DNA of 64,000 nt from Paraburkholderia metrosideri (GCF_904848625.1 NZ_CAJHCP010000008.1:62001-126000), one strand, 5' to 3'. Numbered from the stretch's first letter, positions 36,646 to 46,101 are shown. The notes: generated by a model not told the origin, from the letters alone. Program-made: numbers and translations.

Positions 36646-37644
36646 TTATTCAGCTTTGGAATCGCGCCGCAGCAGGGCGCTGACGGCATCGCGAGGCGCC
36701 ACGCCGTCGAACAGCACGGCGCAAACCGCCTGCGTAATCGGCATTTCGATTGCATGAGCCCGCGCGATTGCGAGAACCGCCTGTGCACAACGCACGCCTT
36801 CGGCCACATGGCCGAGGCGGCCGAGAATATCGTCGAGCGTACGGCCCGCGGCGAGTTGCACGCCCACCGTACGATTGCGCGACAGATCGCCGGTTGCGGT
36901 CAGGATCAGATCGCCCAGGCCGGTCAGACCGGTGAACGTTTCAGCCCGTCCGCCGAGCGTTACGCCGAGGCGCGACATTTCGGCCAGCCCGCGCGTAATC
37001 AACGCCGCGCGCGCATTGAGACCGAGGCCGAGGCCGTCGGCAATGCCCGTTGCAATGGCTAGCACGTTCTTCACCGCACCGCCCACTTCCACGCCGACGA
37101 TGTCGTCGCCGGTATAGATGCGCATTGCGTCGTGATGAAACGCGGCAACCGTATGCTCGCGGCACATGGCGGACGCGCTCGCGATCGTCAACGCAACCGG
37201 CAAACGCTGCCCGACTTCGCGCGCGAAGCTCGGGCCGGACAGCACGCCATTGCTGCAATGCTCCGGCAATTCCGCCGCCACCACCTGATGTGGCAACAAC
37301 TGCGACTCGGCTTCGAAACCCTTGCACAGCCACACGATATGCGCCGGCACTTTGCCCGCGTCGCGCATCGCCCTGAACAGACCGCGAAGACCGGCCACGG
37401 GTGTTGCCACGACGCATAACGCGTCCTCGGCAATGGCGTGGTCGAGCGCAGCATTCAGGTCGGCTTCGTAGCGAAGCGCTGATGGCAAAGCAACGCCCGC
37501 CAGATAGCGGGCGTTTTCGTTCGAAGCGCGGAGATCGTCGATGAGCGCGGACTCGCGCGCCCACAACACCGTGTCGTGCCGTAGAGCCAGATGGCCGGCG
37601 AGGGCTGTGCCCCACGCGCCGGCGCCGAGGACAGCAACCTTCAT
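36646..37644 (-). CDS. gpsA: Glycerol-3-phosphate dehydrogenase [NAD(P)+]
   Basis: GpsA reduces dihydroxyacetone phosphate to sn-glycerol-3-phosphate for phospholipid synthesis. The 332-residue product starts MKVAVLGAGAWGTALAGHLA (Rossmann GxGxxG). It then has LCKGFEAES, SGPSFAREV, the catalytic Lys in VGGAVKNVLAIATGIADGL, and TGLGDLILTATG. The ATG at 37644 gives the usual length; the open upstream extension overlaps secB. secB lies immediately upstream on the same strand. Confidence 0.97.
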   Translation of the reverse strand: MKVAVLGAGAWGTALAGHLALRHDTVLWARESALIDDLRASNENARYLAGVALPSALRYEADLNAALDHAIAEDALCVVATPVAGLRGLFRAMRDAGKVPAHIVWLCKGFEAESQLLPHQVVAAELPEHCSNGVLSGPSFAREVGQRLPVALTIASASAMCREHTVAAFHHDAMRIYTGDDIVGVEVGGAVKNVLAIATGIADGLGLGLNARAALITRGLAEMSRLGVTLGGRAETFTGLTGLGDLILTATGDLSRNRTVGVQLAAGRTLDDILGRLGHVAEGVRCAQAVLAIARAHAIEMPITQAVCAVLFDGVAPRDAVSALLRRDSKAE

Positions 37645-37666
37645 AGCCGGCACTGCCTGCGACACG

Positions 37667-38137
37667 TTAGTGCGTGACGCCGTTCTGCGCCGCGCCTTCC
37701 TGGCTGCCCATCTGCGCGAGACGTTGCTCGTACAGGGCCTGGAAGTTGATCTCGGCCAGGTGGATCGGCGGGAAGCCAGCGCGGGTGATCGCGTCGGCAA
37801 TGTTCGAGCGCAGGTACGGGAACAGAATGGTCGGGCAGGCAATGCCGACCAGCGGATCGATCTGCTCAGCCGGGATGTTGCGGATGTCGAAAATGCCGGC
37901 TTGCTTGGCTTCGATCAGGAACGCGACCTTGTCCGACACCTTGGCCGTGACCGTGCCCGTGACGAGGATTTCGAACACGGTGTCGGCGAGGCGCTCGGCC
38001 TTCACGTCGACTTCGACTTCCACCGACGGCATTTCCTGCTCGAGGAAGATGCCCGGCGAATTCGGCTGCTCGAGCGACATGTCCTTCAGGTAAATGCGCT
38101 GGATGTTGAAGAACGGCTGGTTATTCTCGTCGGACAT
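37667..38137 (-). CDS. secB: Protein-export chaperone SecB
   Basis: SecB binds unfolded precursors and delivers them to SecA. The 156-residue protein shows PFFNIQRIYLKDMSLEQPNS, EVEVDVKAERLADTVFEI and IACPTILFPYLRSNIADAI, the family hallmarks. The acidic MSDENNQP start at 38137 matches homologues; upstream in-frame sequence is non-coding. It lies between grxC and gpsA, the order grxC-secB-gpsA being widespread in proteobacteria. Confidence 0.97.
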   Translation of the reverse strand: MSDENNQPFFNIQRIYLKDMSLEQPNSPGIFLEQEMPSVEVEVDVKAERLADTVFEILVTGTVTAKVSDKVAFLIEAKQAGIFDIRNIPAEQIDPLVGIACPTILFPYLRSNIADAITRAGFPPIHLAEINFQALYEQRLAQMGSQEGAAQNGVTH

Positions 38138-38312
38138 GATTGAGTGATTCCTGATAGGTATGCATTGCAGCGCCCCATGACTGCACGGGCCGCCAGATCG
38201 TTGCGCCGCATGCCCCGTCCGGCAGGGACGAGAACGCGGCGGCTTGTATATCACCCGCCTGCTTCACCCGTCCGGCCGCGCGCCCGCGGGCGCGCGACTT
38301 CGGACAGCTGGT

Positions 38313-38573
38313 TCAGGCAGCTTCGAGCAGCGGCATCAGACCGCCCGCGCGATCGAGCGCGGAGAGGTCATCGTAACCGCCGACATGCGTCTCGCCGATG
38401 AACACCTGCGGCACCGTGCGACGACCGGTCCGGGTCATCATCTCTTCGCGACGGGCCGGGTCCTTGTCGATCAGTACCTTTTCAACGTGCTCGACGCCGC
38501 GCGACTTTAAAAGACGTTCGGCCATCTGGCAATACGGGCACACCTGGGTGCTGTACATGATCACTTTGTTCAC
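38313..38573 (-). CDS. grxC: Glutaredoxin 3
   Basis: The 86-residue thioredoxin-fold protein has the redox motif VCPYCQMAERLL and the GSH-binding TVPQVFIGETHVGGYDDL. It reduces disulfides with glutathione. The GTG at 38573 is chosen for its AGGAG site; it overlaps the rhodanese stop codon by 4 bp (GTGA), showing translational coupling. Both glutathione synthesis genes are also in this window. Confidence 0.94.
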   Translation of the reverse strand: MNKVIMYSTQVCPYCQMAERLLKSRGVEHVEKVLIDKDPARREEMMTRTGRRTVPQVFIGETHVGGYDDLSALDRAGGLMPLLEAA

Positions 38574-38995
38574 TTGGCTGCTCCTTGTTTCACAACCGGC
38601 ATACCGGCTTTCGTCCAGGCATCGACACCGCCTTCGAGAACATGGACTTCCGCATACCCTGCATCCTGCACGATACGCGCTGCCTTGTTCGACTGCTGGC
38701 CGGTCTGACATACCAGCAGCACCGGGTTGCTCTTGTTCTTCACGAGTTGCGCGACTTTCGCCTGCAATTCAGCGAATTCAAGGTGCCGTGCCGCAGGCAG
38801 ATGCCCTTTGGCGTAGTCAGCGGACGGGCGCAGATCGATGACCGCCGCATTGCGCCGGTTGATCAGTTGAGTGGCTTCAGTGGCCGACAGGCCACCACGG
38901 CCACGCCGGCTAATCGTCGGCCACAGCAGCAACCCACCGGAGATGAGGACGATTGCGATCAGTACAAGGTTTGTGTAATCAGTGAAAAACTTCAC
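38570..38995 (-). CDS. Membrane-anchored rhodanese-like protein
   Basis: The 141-residue protein has an N-terminal transmembrane helix (NLVLIAIVLISGGLLLWPTI) followed by a rhodanese domain with the active-site loop LLVCQTGQQSNKA and VHVLEGGVDAWTKAG. It may transfer sulfane sulfur at the membrane; the substrate is unknown. The GTG at 38995 (KFFTDYTNLV) is used. Its stop overlaps the grxC start, and the rhodanese-grxC-secB order is typical of proteobacteria. Confidence 0.92.
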   Translation of the reverse strand: MKFFTDYTNLVLIAIVLISGGLLLWPTISRRGRGGLSATEATQLINRRNAAVIDLRPSADYAKGHLPAARHLEFAELQAKVAQLVKNKSNPVLLVCQTGQQSNKAARIVQDAGYAEVHVLEGGVDAWTKAGMPVVKQGAAK

Positions 38996-39132
38996 GGAAA
39001 ATCCGCCGAAAAAGAGAGAAATCGAAAAGGGCAATCGACCCATTATAAAATAACCGTCTGACGCGATGGCGGCGCTCCTCTAGAGGACCTCCGCAACGCT
39101 TGACCGCTTCCTCACTACCGACCGGTAATCTC

Positions 39133-39879
39133 ATGTACAAACTCGTTCTCATCCGCCACGGCGAATCGACGTGGAACAAGGAAAACCGCTTCACGGGCTG
39201 GGTCGACGTCGACCTCACGGAACAGGGCAACAGCGAAGCGCAGCAGGCGGGCGCGCTGCTGAAAGAGTCCGGTTATTCATTCGACATCGCGTACACGTCG
39301 GTGCTCAAGCGCGCGATCCGCACGCTGTGGCACGTGCAGGACAAGATGGATCTGATGTATCTGCCGGTGGTGCATTCGTGGCGCCTGAACGAACGTCACT
39401 ATGGCGCGCTGTCGGGTCTGAACAAGGCTGAAACCGCCGCGAAGTTCGGCGACGAACAGGTGCTGGTCTGGCGCCGCAGCTACGACACGCCGCCGCCGGC
39501 ACTCGAGCCGACCGACGAACGCGCGCCGTACAGCGACCCGCGTTACGCCAAGGTGCCGCGCGAACAACTGCCGCTCACCGAGTGCCTGAAAGACACGGTG
39601 GCGCGCGTGCTGCCGCTGTGGAACGAGTCGATCGCACCGGCCATCAAGTCGGGCCGCAAGGTCGTAATCGCCGCACACGGCAATTCGATCCGCGCGCTGG
39701 TCAAGTATCTCGACAATATTTCCGACGACGACATCGTCGGTCTGAATATTCCGAATGGCGTGCCGCTCGTCTATGAACTCGACGAAAACCTGAAGCCGAT
39801 CACGCATTACTACCTCGGCGACCAGGACGCCATTGCAAAGGCACAAGCCGCCGTCGCGAAGCAGGGCAAGGCGGGCTAA
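39133..39879 (+). CDS. gpmA: 2,3-bisphosphoglycerate-dependent phosphoglycerate mutase
   Basis: GpmA interconverts 3- and 2-phosphoglycerate in glycolysis. The 248-residue protein starts MYKLVLIRHGESTWNKENRF, with the phospho-His in RHGES, then LNERHYGALSGLNKAETA and the second His in VVIAAHGNSIRALVKYL. The start at 39133 matches the family. It is divergent from the rhodanese gene. A long hairpin follows. Confidence 0.97.
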   Translation: MYKLVLIRHGESTWNKENRFTGWVDVDLTEQGNSEAQQAGALLKESGYSFDIAYTSVLKRAIRTLWHVQDKMDLMYLPVVHSWRLNERHYGALSGLNKAETAAKFGDEQVLVWRRSYDTPPPALEPTDERAPYSDPRYAKVPREQLPLTECLKDTVARVLPLWNESIAPAIKSGRKVVIAAHGNSIRALVKYLDNISDDDIVGLNIPNGVPLVYELDENLKPITHYYLGDQDAIAKAQAAVAKQGKAG

Positions 39880-39890
39880 GTCAGTCGCAT

Positions 39891-39932
39891 CGGCCGCGGG
39901 TCTTCGCTGCAACCGGCGAAGACCCGCGGCCG
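39891..39932. terminator. Very long perfect hairpin after gpmA
   Basis: Two 17-bp arms (CGGCCGCGGGTCTTCGC and its complement) flank an 8-base loop, starting 12 bp after the gpmA stop codon. No T-tract follows, so it may be a Rho-dependent or processing structure. The remaining intergenic sequence up to ctpA (to 40195) shows only a TATACT that could be a -10 at about 40134. Confidence 0.6.
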
Positions 39933-40195
39933 TCAGCACCAGCCGTTCGGAAATACAGTTTTGCGAAGACCAATGGGAGCGGCTGGCATCGCGCGCGCGG
40001 GCGGCTCGCGCCAACCTGCGCGTGTTACCGCACCCTACTTCGCGTGTCGCAAGCCTGATTGCACGAACCAGGCCCGCCACGTGCTGTCGAATCACGATTA
40101 TCTGCGCCGCGCCCTGAGTGGGCGGGTGTGCAGTTATACTTGTCCGTCCAAATCTCTAACGACGCTGCCACGCGCTTCCGACCGCAACAGACTCT

Positions 40196-41770
40196 ATGCG
40201 AAAGAACCTGAAAAATATCGGCCTGATTGCCGTTGGCCTTGCTACCGGGGCATTTGCCACCCTCCAACTTTCCGCTTCGGCACAGCAGCCCGCCAGTGCC
40301 ACCGCGCCGCTGCCGCTAGACCAGCTCAGGCTCTTCGCCGAAGTGTTCGGGCAAATCAAGCACGAATACGTCGAACCGGTCGACGATAAAAAGCTCCTCA
40401 CCGCCGCCATCAAGGGCATGGTGTCAAGCCTCGACCCGCACTCGTCGTACCTCGACAAGACCGATTACGAAGAATTGCAGGAGCAGACCAAGGGTCGCTT
40501 CGCAGGTCTCGGCATCGAGATTTCGTCGGAAGACGGCCTGATCAAGGTGATTTCGCCCATTGAAGACACGCCCGCGTTCCGCGCCGGCATCCGTCCAGGC
40601 GACCTGATCACGCGTATTAATGACAAACCCGTACGCGGCATGACGCTCGACCAGGCGGTCAAGCAGATGCGCGGCGATCCGGGCACCAAGGTCACGCTCA
40701 CCATCTTCCGCAAGACCGACGACCGCACGTTCCCGCTCACCGTCACGCGCGCGATCATCAAGGTGCAGTCGGTCAAGGGCAAGGTGCTCGCACCGGGCTA
40801 TGCGTATGTCCGTATCACCAGCTTCCAGGAACGCACCGTGCCGGATCTCGCAGCGAAGCTGCAAGATATCGCGCGTCAATCGCCGAACCTGAAGGGGCTG
40901 ATCCTCGACCTGCGTAACAACGGCGGCGGTCTGCTGCAAAGCGCGGTCGGCGTCGCGGGTGCGTTCCTGCCGCCGGACTCGGTGGTGGTGTCGACCAACG
41001 GTCAGATTCCGGATTCGAAGCAGGTCTATCGCGACACGTACGACAACTACCGTCTGCAGTCTTTCGACAGCGATCCGCTGAAGGACGTCCCGGCCATCTT
41101 CAAGACCGTGCCGATGATCGTGCTGACCAATGCTTACTCGGCATCGGCGTCGGAAATCGTCGCGGGCGCGCTGCAGGATCAGCGTCGTGCGCTGATCGTC
41201 GGCAAGACCACGTTCGGCAAGGGCTCGGTGCAAACCGTGCGCCCGATGACGGCGGACACCGCGCTGCGTCTGACCACGGCGTACTACTACACGCCGAGCG
41301 GCCGTTCGATCCAGAACAAGGGCATCCGTCCTGATATTGCGGTCGACCAGTACGCAGACGGCGATCCAGACGACGCACTGGTCACCCGCGAAGTCGACTA
41401 CTCGAATCACCTTGCGAACACGCAAGACCCGAACGAGAAGAAGGAAGCGGAACAGCGCGAACAGGACCGCATGGACCAATTGCGCGCGCTTGAAGAAGCG
41501 AACGACAAGAAGACGCCGGAACAGCGTCAGAAAGACCGTGACCGCAAGCCAGTCGAATTCGGTTCGAACGACGACTTCATGATGCAGCAAGGTCTGAACA
41601 AGCTCGAAGGCAAGCCGGTTCAGGAATCGAAGTCGCTGTCCGAGCGCCGTCTCGCGCAGAACAAGCCGGAAACCTCGGCGTCCGCGCCGGTCGCGGTGAA
41701 GCCGACGCAACCGGTTCCGGGTGCCTCGGGCACGGCGCCGGCCTCGGCTCCGGCTACGCAAGGTAAGTAA
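40196..41770 (+). CDS. ctpA: S41-family C-terminal processing protease (CtpA/Prc)
   Basis: The 524-residue periplasmic protease has an N-terminal signal (KNIGLIAVGLATGAFATLQL), a PDZ domain (about 95-180; GRFAGLGIEISSED, RAGIRPGDLITRINDKPV) and the S41 catalytic domain. That domain has LRNNGGGLL, the nucleophile Ser in YSASASEIVAGAL and the Lys in IVGKTTFGKGSVQT. It then has a charged Lys/Glu-rich tail and an Ala/Pro-rich end. Such proteases trim C-termini of envelope proteins. It is alone in its operon or pairs with the moeB-like gene 161 bp downstream. Confidence 0.95.
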   Translation: MRKNLKNIGLIAVGLATGAFATLQLSASAQQPASATAPLPLDQLRLFAEVFGQIKHEYVEPVDDKKLLTAAIKGMVSSLDPHSSYLDKTDYEELQEQTKGRFAGLGIEISSEDGLIKVISPIEDTPAFRAGIRPGDLITRINDKPVRGMTLDQAVKQMRGDPGTKVTLTIFRKTDDRTFPLTVTRAIIKVQSVKGKVLAPGYAYVRITSFQERTVPDLAAKLQDIARQSPNLKGLILDLRNNGGGLLQSAVGVAGAFLPPDSVVVSTNGQIPDSKQVYRDTYDNYRLQSFDSDPLKDVPAIFKTVPMIVLTNAYSASASEIVAGALQDQRRALIVGKTTFGKGSVQTVRPMTADTALRLTTAYYYTPSGRSIQNKGIRPDIAVDQYADGDPDDALVTREVDYSNHLANTQDPNEKKEAEQREQDRMDQLRALEEANDKKTPEQRQKDRDRKPVEFGSNDDFMMQQGLNKLEGKPVQESKSLSERRLAQNKPETSASAPVAVKPTQPVPGASGTAPASAPATQGK

Positions 41771-41931
41771 GCAGCCAGCCTGTCAGCGTGTCTCCGCAGC
41801 TATTCCCGCGGCGGAGACACGCAGTAGTACCCGCAACGCTTCACCCTCTGCGCGAATAAAATAAACAACGAAACGCGCGCTGTACTTCCCTGTTTGCCTT
41901 CCATCGCGCGACCTATCTGCGCGCCCCCGCC

Positions 41932-42690
41932 ATGAATGACGATCAACTTCTTCGGTACTCCCGCCATATTCTTGTCGATGAAATCGGTATCGAGGCGCAG
42001 CAACGTTTTATCGATGCTCACGCAATCATCGTCGGTGCAGGCGGGCTTGGTTCGCCGGCTGCCATGTACCTGGCAGCGGCAGGCGTCGGCAAGCTAACGC
42101 TGGTCGACGCGGACACGGTCGATCTGACCAATCTGCAAAGGCAGATCCTGCATGTGAGCGCGTCGGTGGGACGCAAGAAGGTGGAGTCCGGGCGCGATGC
42201 GATCGCACAGATCAATCCCGAAGTGGTCGTGAACGCGGTGGCCGAGCGGGTCGACGACGCGTGGCTCGATCGCGAAGTGCCGAAGGCGACGGTCGTGCTC
42301 GATTGCACCGATAATTTCGCGACGCGCCACGCGATCAACCGCGCGTGTGTGAAGCATGGCGTGCCGCTGGTGTCGGGCGCGGCGTTGCGCTTCGACGGCC
42401 AGATCAGCACGTTCGATTTCCGCGACGAAGCGTCGCCCTGCTACGCGTGCGTGTTTCCCGAAGACCAGCCGTTCGAGGAGGTCGCATGCTCGACGATGGG
42501 CGTGTTCGCGCCGACGGTCGGCATCATCGGTTCGATGCAGGCGGCCGAAGCGCTCAAGGTAATCGGCGCAATCGGCACGCCGCTGGTAGGCAGGCTAACC
42601 ATGCTTGATTCGCTGCGGATGGAATGGAACACGATGCGTATCGCGCGCCAGCCGGATTGCCCGGTATGCGGGTTGAAGCATCGAAGTTGA
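41932..42690 (+). CDS. moeB: HesA/MoeB/ThiF-family adenylyltransferase
   Basis: The 252-residue E1-like enzyme has LLRYSRHILVDEIGIEAQQR and the ATP-binding IIVGAGGLGSPAAMYLA. It also has DLTNLQRQILH, the catalytic Cys in EEVACSTMGVFAP, and two zinc CxxC pairs (CYAC and CPVC). It adenylates the C-terminal glycine of a ubiquitin-like protein such as MoaD or ThiS. No MoaD or ThiS partner is nearby, so MoeB or a ThiF role cannot be separated. Confidence 0.9.
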   Translation: MNDDQLLRYSRHILVDEIGIEAQQRFIDAHAIIVGAGGLGSPAAMYLAAAGVGKLTLVDADTVDLTNLQRQILHVSASVGRKKVESGRDAIAQINPEVVVNAVAERVDDAWLDREVPKATVVLDCTDNFATRHAINRACVKHGVPLVSGAALRFDGQISTFDFRDEASPCYACVFPEDQPFEEVACSTMGVFAPTVGIIGSMQAAEALKVIGAIGTPLVGRLTMLDSLRMEWNTMRIARQPDCPVCGLKHRS

Positions 42691-42735
42691 ATCTGCAGTT
42701 CTGCCTCTCTGCATCTGGAATACGCGGGCCAAAAG

Positions 42736-42765
42736 ACAAACGCCGCACACTGTGCGGCGTTTGTC
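42736..42765. terminator. Terminator between moeB-like gene and ptsI
   Basis: The palindrome AAACGCCGCACA/TGTGCGGCGTTT lies between the two convergent genes; the flanking A and T runs are short, so strength is moderate. Confidence 0.7.
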
Positions 42766-42789
42766 ATTGGTAACGGCGAAGCCGACTTT

Positions 42790-44535
42790 TCAAGCCAGCG
42801 CCACGAGCTTCAGCGCCGCCTGAACCTCTTCCGGTTCAAACGAAGCCAGCACATCGGCTACTGGCTTCTCCAGCGTCTTCAGATGCGAGCGCAGCACCTC
42901 CTGCTTGACCACCAGTATCTGGCTCGGATGCATCGAGAACTCAGTCAGGCCCATGCCGAGCAACAGACGCGTCAACGCCGGATCGCCCGCCATTTCGCCG
43001 CACACCGACACCGGCACACCCGCGCGCTTCGCCTCGCGCAATGTGAACGCGATCAGATGCAGCACCGCCGGATGCAACGGATCGTACAGATGCGCAACCG
43101 CGTTATCCGCGCGATCGATCGCCAGCGTGTACTGGATCAGATCGTTGGTACCAATCGACAGAAAATCGAGCCGCTTCAGAAATAGCGGTAACGCGATGGC
43201 CGCCGCCGGAATCTCAATCATCGCGCCGACCTGTATGTTCGGGTCGTAGGCGATACCCGCGTCGTCCAGTTGACGCTTGGCCTCGCGGATCAGATCGAGC
43301 GTCTGGTCGATTTCCTGCGCGTGCGCGAGCATCGGAATCAGAATCTTCACCGTCCCGAACACCGACGCCCTGAGAATCGCGCGCAACTGCGTCAGGAACA
43401 TCTGCGGCTCGGAGAGGCTCCAGCGTATTGCCCGAAGCCCCAACGCCGGGTTCGCAGCGGTTTCGTAGCCATCGCCGCCGCCCATCGAATCGAGCGGCTT
43501 GTCAGCGCCCACGTCGATCGTGCGAATCGTGACCGGCAGACCGTTCATCAACTCGGCCGCACGACGATACGCGGCGAACTGTTCCTCCTCCTCCGGCAAA
43601 CGGTCCTTGTGGTTCATGAACAGGAACTCGGTACGAAACAGGCCCACGCCGGTCGCACCCGAATCGACTGCCGCGCGCGCGTCGTCCGGCAACTCGATGT
43701 TCGCGCACAGTTCGATGCGGGTGCCGCACAGCGTTTGCGTCGGCGAAAACTTCAGGCGCTGGAGTTTGCGTTGTTCCAGCGCTTTTTCGCTCTGCCGATA
43801 CGAGTACTCTTCGAGCACGATCGGCGCGGGGTCGACGATCACGATTCCATGATCGCCGTCGACGATGATCAGATCGTCTTGCCGGATCAACGCGCTCGCG
43901 TGCTGCACCCCGACCGCCGCCGGAATGCCCAGACTGCGCGCGACGATAGCCGTATGCGACGTGCGTCCGCCGAGATCGGTGACGAAGCCCTGAAACGTCT
44001 GCGTCTTGAACTGCATCATGTCGGCCGGCGCGATGTCGTGCGCGACCACGATCATTTCGTCGCATGCGCCGTGCACGCCATTGAGCGCCGTCGATGCGCC
44101 AGCGAGCGCCTTCAACACGCGCTCCACCACCTGTTCGATGTCGGCTTTCCGCTCGCGCAGATATTCGTCTTCGATATCGTCGAAATGTCGCGACAGACGC
44201 TCGAGCTGTTCGGTAAGCGCCCACTCCACGTTGTAGCGGCGCGTACGGATCAGGTCGATGGTTTCCTGGACGAGCATCGCATCGTTCAGGATCATTGAAT
44301 GAACGTTGATGAACGCGCCCATCTCGCTCGGCGCGTCCGCTGCGAGGTCTGCGCGCAGCGTGTCGAGCTCCCGATGCACATGTTGCTGTGCCGCGCGAAA
44401 GCGCTCGACCTCCCCTTCGATCTGGGTCGGTTCGATCAGATAGTGGTCTACGTCAAGTGCTGCCGGGGCGATCAGATAGGCCCGCCCGATGGCGATACCG
44501 CGTGACACGGGAATTCCATGCAGCGTGAAGGACAC
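42790..44535 (-). CDS. ptsI: PTS Enzyme I
   Basis: PtsI transfers phosphate from PEP to HPr. The 581-residue product has GIPVSRGIAIGRAYLI at its N-terminus, the phospho-His in LGGRTSHTAIVARSLGIPA, and the C-terminal PEP-binding barrel with GLRAIRWSL and FLSIGTNDLIQYTLAIDR. A GTG at 44535 is chosen because GAGGAGG is ideally spaced before it; the GTG two codons earlier overlaps that site. It follows ptsH and an EIIA-Man gene in the same direction, with an intrinsic terminator in the ptsH-ptsI gap. A second EI, fused in the GlcNAc cluster, is in this window too. Confidence 0.97.
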   Translation of the reverse strand: MSFTLHGIPVSRGIAIGRAYLIAPAALDVDHYLIEPTQIEGEVERFRAAQQHVHRELDTLRADLAADAPSEMGAFINVHSMILNDAMLVQETIDLIRTRRYNVEWALTEQLERLSRHFDDIEDEYLRERKADIEQVVERVLKALAGASTALNGVHGACDEMIVVAHDIAPADMMQFKTQTFQGFVTDLGGRTSHTAIVARSLGIPAAVGVQHASALIRQDDLIIVDGDHGIVIVDPAPIVLEEYSYRQSEKALEQRKLQRLKFSPTQTLCGTRIELCANIELPDDARAAVDSGATGVGLFRTEFLFMNHKDRLPEEEEQFAAYRRAAELMNGLPVTIRTIDVGADKPLDSMGGGDGYETAANPALGLRAIRWSLSEPQMFLTQLRAILRASVFGTVKILIPMLAHAQEIDQTLDLIREAKRQLDDAGIAYDPNIQVGAMIEIPAAAIALPLFLKRLDFLSIGTNDLIQYTLAIDRADNAVAHLYDPLHPAVLHLIAFTLREAKRAGVPVSVCGEMAGDPALTRLLLGMGLTEFSMHPSQILVVKQEVLRSHLKTLEKPVADVLASFEPEEVQAALKLVALA

Positions 44536-44741
44536 GCGCACCTCCTCTAGTTGTGTGATGCCGCGGCAAACCGCTGCAATGCTCTCAGACTCTGTTGGTC
44601 ATTATAAATTCCGCGTCCTTCGCAAGTACGCCCATGCTGTGTGCAGCGCAGCACGAAATATCGTAATCATGCGGTCACGCACAGCCCGGTCTCCACGCCG
44701 TCGCAATGTCGTCGGCGTTCGTTTCCCCATTGTCACGCGCT

Positions 44742-44772
44742 AAAAAAAACGCCGTGGACAACCGCGGCGTTG
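44742..44772 (-). terminator. Intrinsic terminator between ptsH and ptsI
   Basis: Read on the minus strand, AACGCCGCGG pairs with CCACGGCGTT around TTGT and is followed by eight T, 28 bp after the ptsH stop. It should attenuate transcription into ptsI or separate the two units. Confidence 0.85.
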
Positions 44773-44799
44773 ACGCTCATCGCGACGAGTGCGCGTTGA

Positions 44800-45069
44800 T
44801 CACTGACCTTCGCCAAATTTATCGGCAATCAGTTTCAACAGTGCGTCCATCGCGTCTTTTTCGTCAGCGCCTTCCGTTTCGATCAACACCGTGCTGCCGA
44901 TACCCGCCGCCAGCATCATCACACCCATGATGCTCTTCGCATTGATACGGCGGCCATTGCGGCTCATCCAGATTTCAGCCTGAAAGTTGCCCGCGAGTTG
45001 CGTCAACTTGGCCGACGCGCGTGCGTGCAGCCCCAGCTTGTTCACAATAGTCGTTTCCTGTTGCAGCAT
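44800..45069 (-). CDS. ptsH: PTS phosphocarrier HPr
   Basis: The 89-residue protein has the phospho-His in IVNKLGLHARASAKLTQLAG and the Ser region INAKSIMGVMML. HPr receives phosphate from PtsI and passes it to EIIA proteins. In Burkholderiales lacking many EII permeases it is thought to serve regulatory EIIA proteins such as the one encoded just upstream. The gene order EIIA-Man, ptsH, ptsI is usual for these bacteria. Confidence 0.96.
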   Translation of the reverse strand: MLQQETTIVNKLGLHARASAKLTQLAGNFQAEIWMSRNGRRINAKSIMGVMMLAAGIGSTVLIETEGADEKDAMDALLKLIADKFGEGQ

Positions 45070-45186
45070 GATGGTCCGAAGCGCGGGTAATGAGGTTATG
45101 AAAAGGGGAACTGCAAACCAGTTGCAATGTGTTTGAAGCGTGGCCCAAAGGCCTTGATCAACGTGTGCGGCGGCTTCGTGGACAGC

Positions 45187-45714
45187 CTATAAACCCGCCG
45201 AGTCTGCCTTTTGCGTCAGGTCAGCGTCTTCAGGCAACGCTGGCACGCACGTGTCGGCGGCGGCCTCGGGGGGCAATGCCGGTAAGCAATCGCCGGAAGC
45301 CGCTGCGGGAGCGACCGGAGCCGGCGTCGCGGGTCCGATTGCATGCACGCCCTTGGTCGCGCCTGCGAGCGCCTTGTCGACCAACGTGTCGAGCGGTGTC
45401 GAGCGATAACAGACTGCACGCACCAGCATCGGCAAATTGACGCCGCACAACACACGCACATTCGGCGTCGTGGCGAGTCGTCCTGCGATATTCGCCGGCG
45501 TGGCGCCGAACATGTCCGTCAATACCAGCGCGCCGTTTTCTTCCTTGAGCCGCTCGATTTCCGAATTGGCGAACGCCACGACCTGTGCGGGATCGCAATC
45601 AGGCGTAACGTCGATCACGCCGATCCGAGCCGGCAAGCCACCATAAATATGCGAAATACAATCGCGCAACGCGGTGGCGAACGGAGTATGCGCAATGATC
45701 AGAATGCCTGCCAT
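45187..45714 (-). CDS. EIIA-Man-type PTS protein
   Basis: The protein starts MAGILIIAHTPFATALRDCI, with His9 as the likely phosphorylation site, and contains GALVLTDMFGATPANIAGRL, the signatures of the mannose-family EIIA domain. At 175 residues it is longer than the single domain (about 130), having an Ala/Pro-rich C-terminal tail of 40 residues of low complexity. No matching EIIB/C/D is nearby, which suggests a regulatory phosphorelay with ptsH and ptsI rather than sugar transport. Confidence 0.88.
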   Translation of the reverse strand: MAGILIIAHTPFATALRDCISHIYGGLPARIGVIDVTPDCDPAQVVAFANSEIERLKEENGALVLTDMFGATPANIAGRLATTPNVRVLCGVNLPMLVRAVCYRSTPLDTLVDKALAGATKGVHAIGPATPAPVAPAAASGDCLPALPPEAAADTCVPALPEDADLTQKADSAGL

Positions 45715-46101
45715 GTCAGCCTTACTGCAAAAGAACGGCCCCGAACCGTGGAGCGGGACGAAACCCGGTCCTCAAGCGCCCTCGACCGGCCGTAGGTCAT
45801 GAGAGCCGGAACGCACCATTGACGAGCTGCTCGCGGCGCACGGCTCGCACCTGCGTGCCTGGCCCGCGAAACGGCTCGTTCAGAGTCCGCTAATCCACGC
45901 CGAAAGACTCCTCTGGAAGCCGTTGAATCGGGTTGGCGCGAAAGAGCGGGCATTGTAGCAGGCTCATTTTCGCGCCAAATCCGAGCTCGCGCCTGATGCG
46001 GATTTACTACACAGTTTGGGGGCTGCGGCAGGCATTCAAGGGCTCAACGCGTTGCGCGACCGGTACCGCCACCCACGTCGCGCCGCCCTCCTACTTGCCG
46101 C
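45715..46101. other. Upstream region of the PTS unit
   Basis: No gene is supported in this 387-bp gap between gshB and the EIIA gene. On the minus strand a TACAAT (45952-45957) could be the -10 box of the PTS unit, but its -35 is poor. Confidence 0.35.

Noticed and set aside
40424..41761. 445-codon minus-strand frame inside ctpA
   Set aside because: Arg-rich antisense shadow without ribosome binding site or domain.
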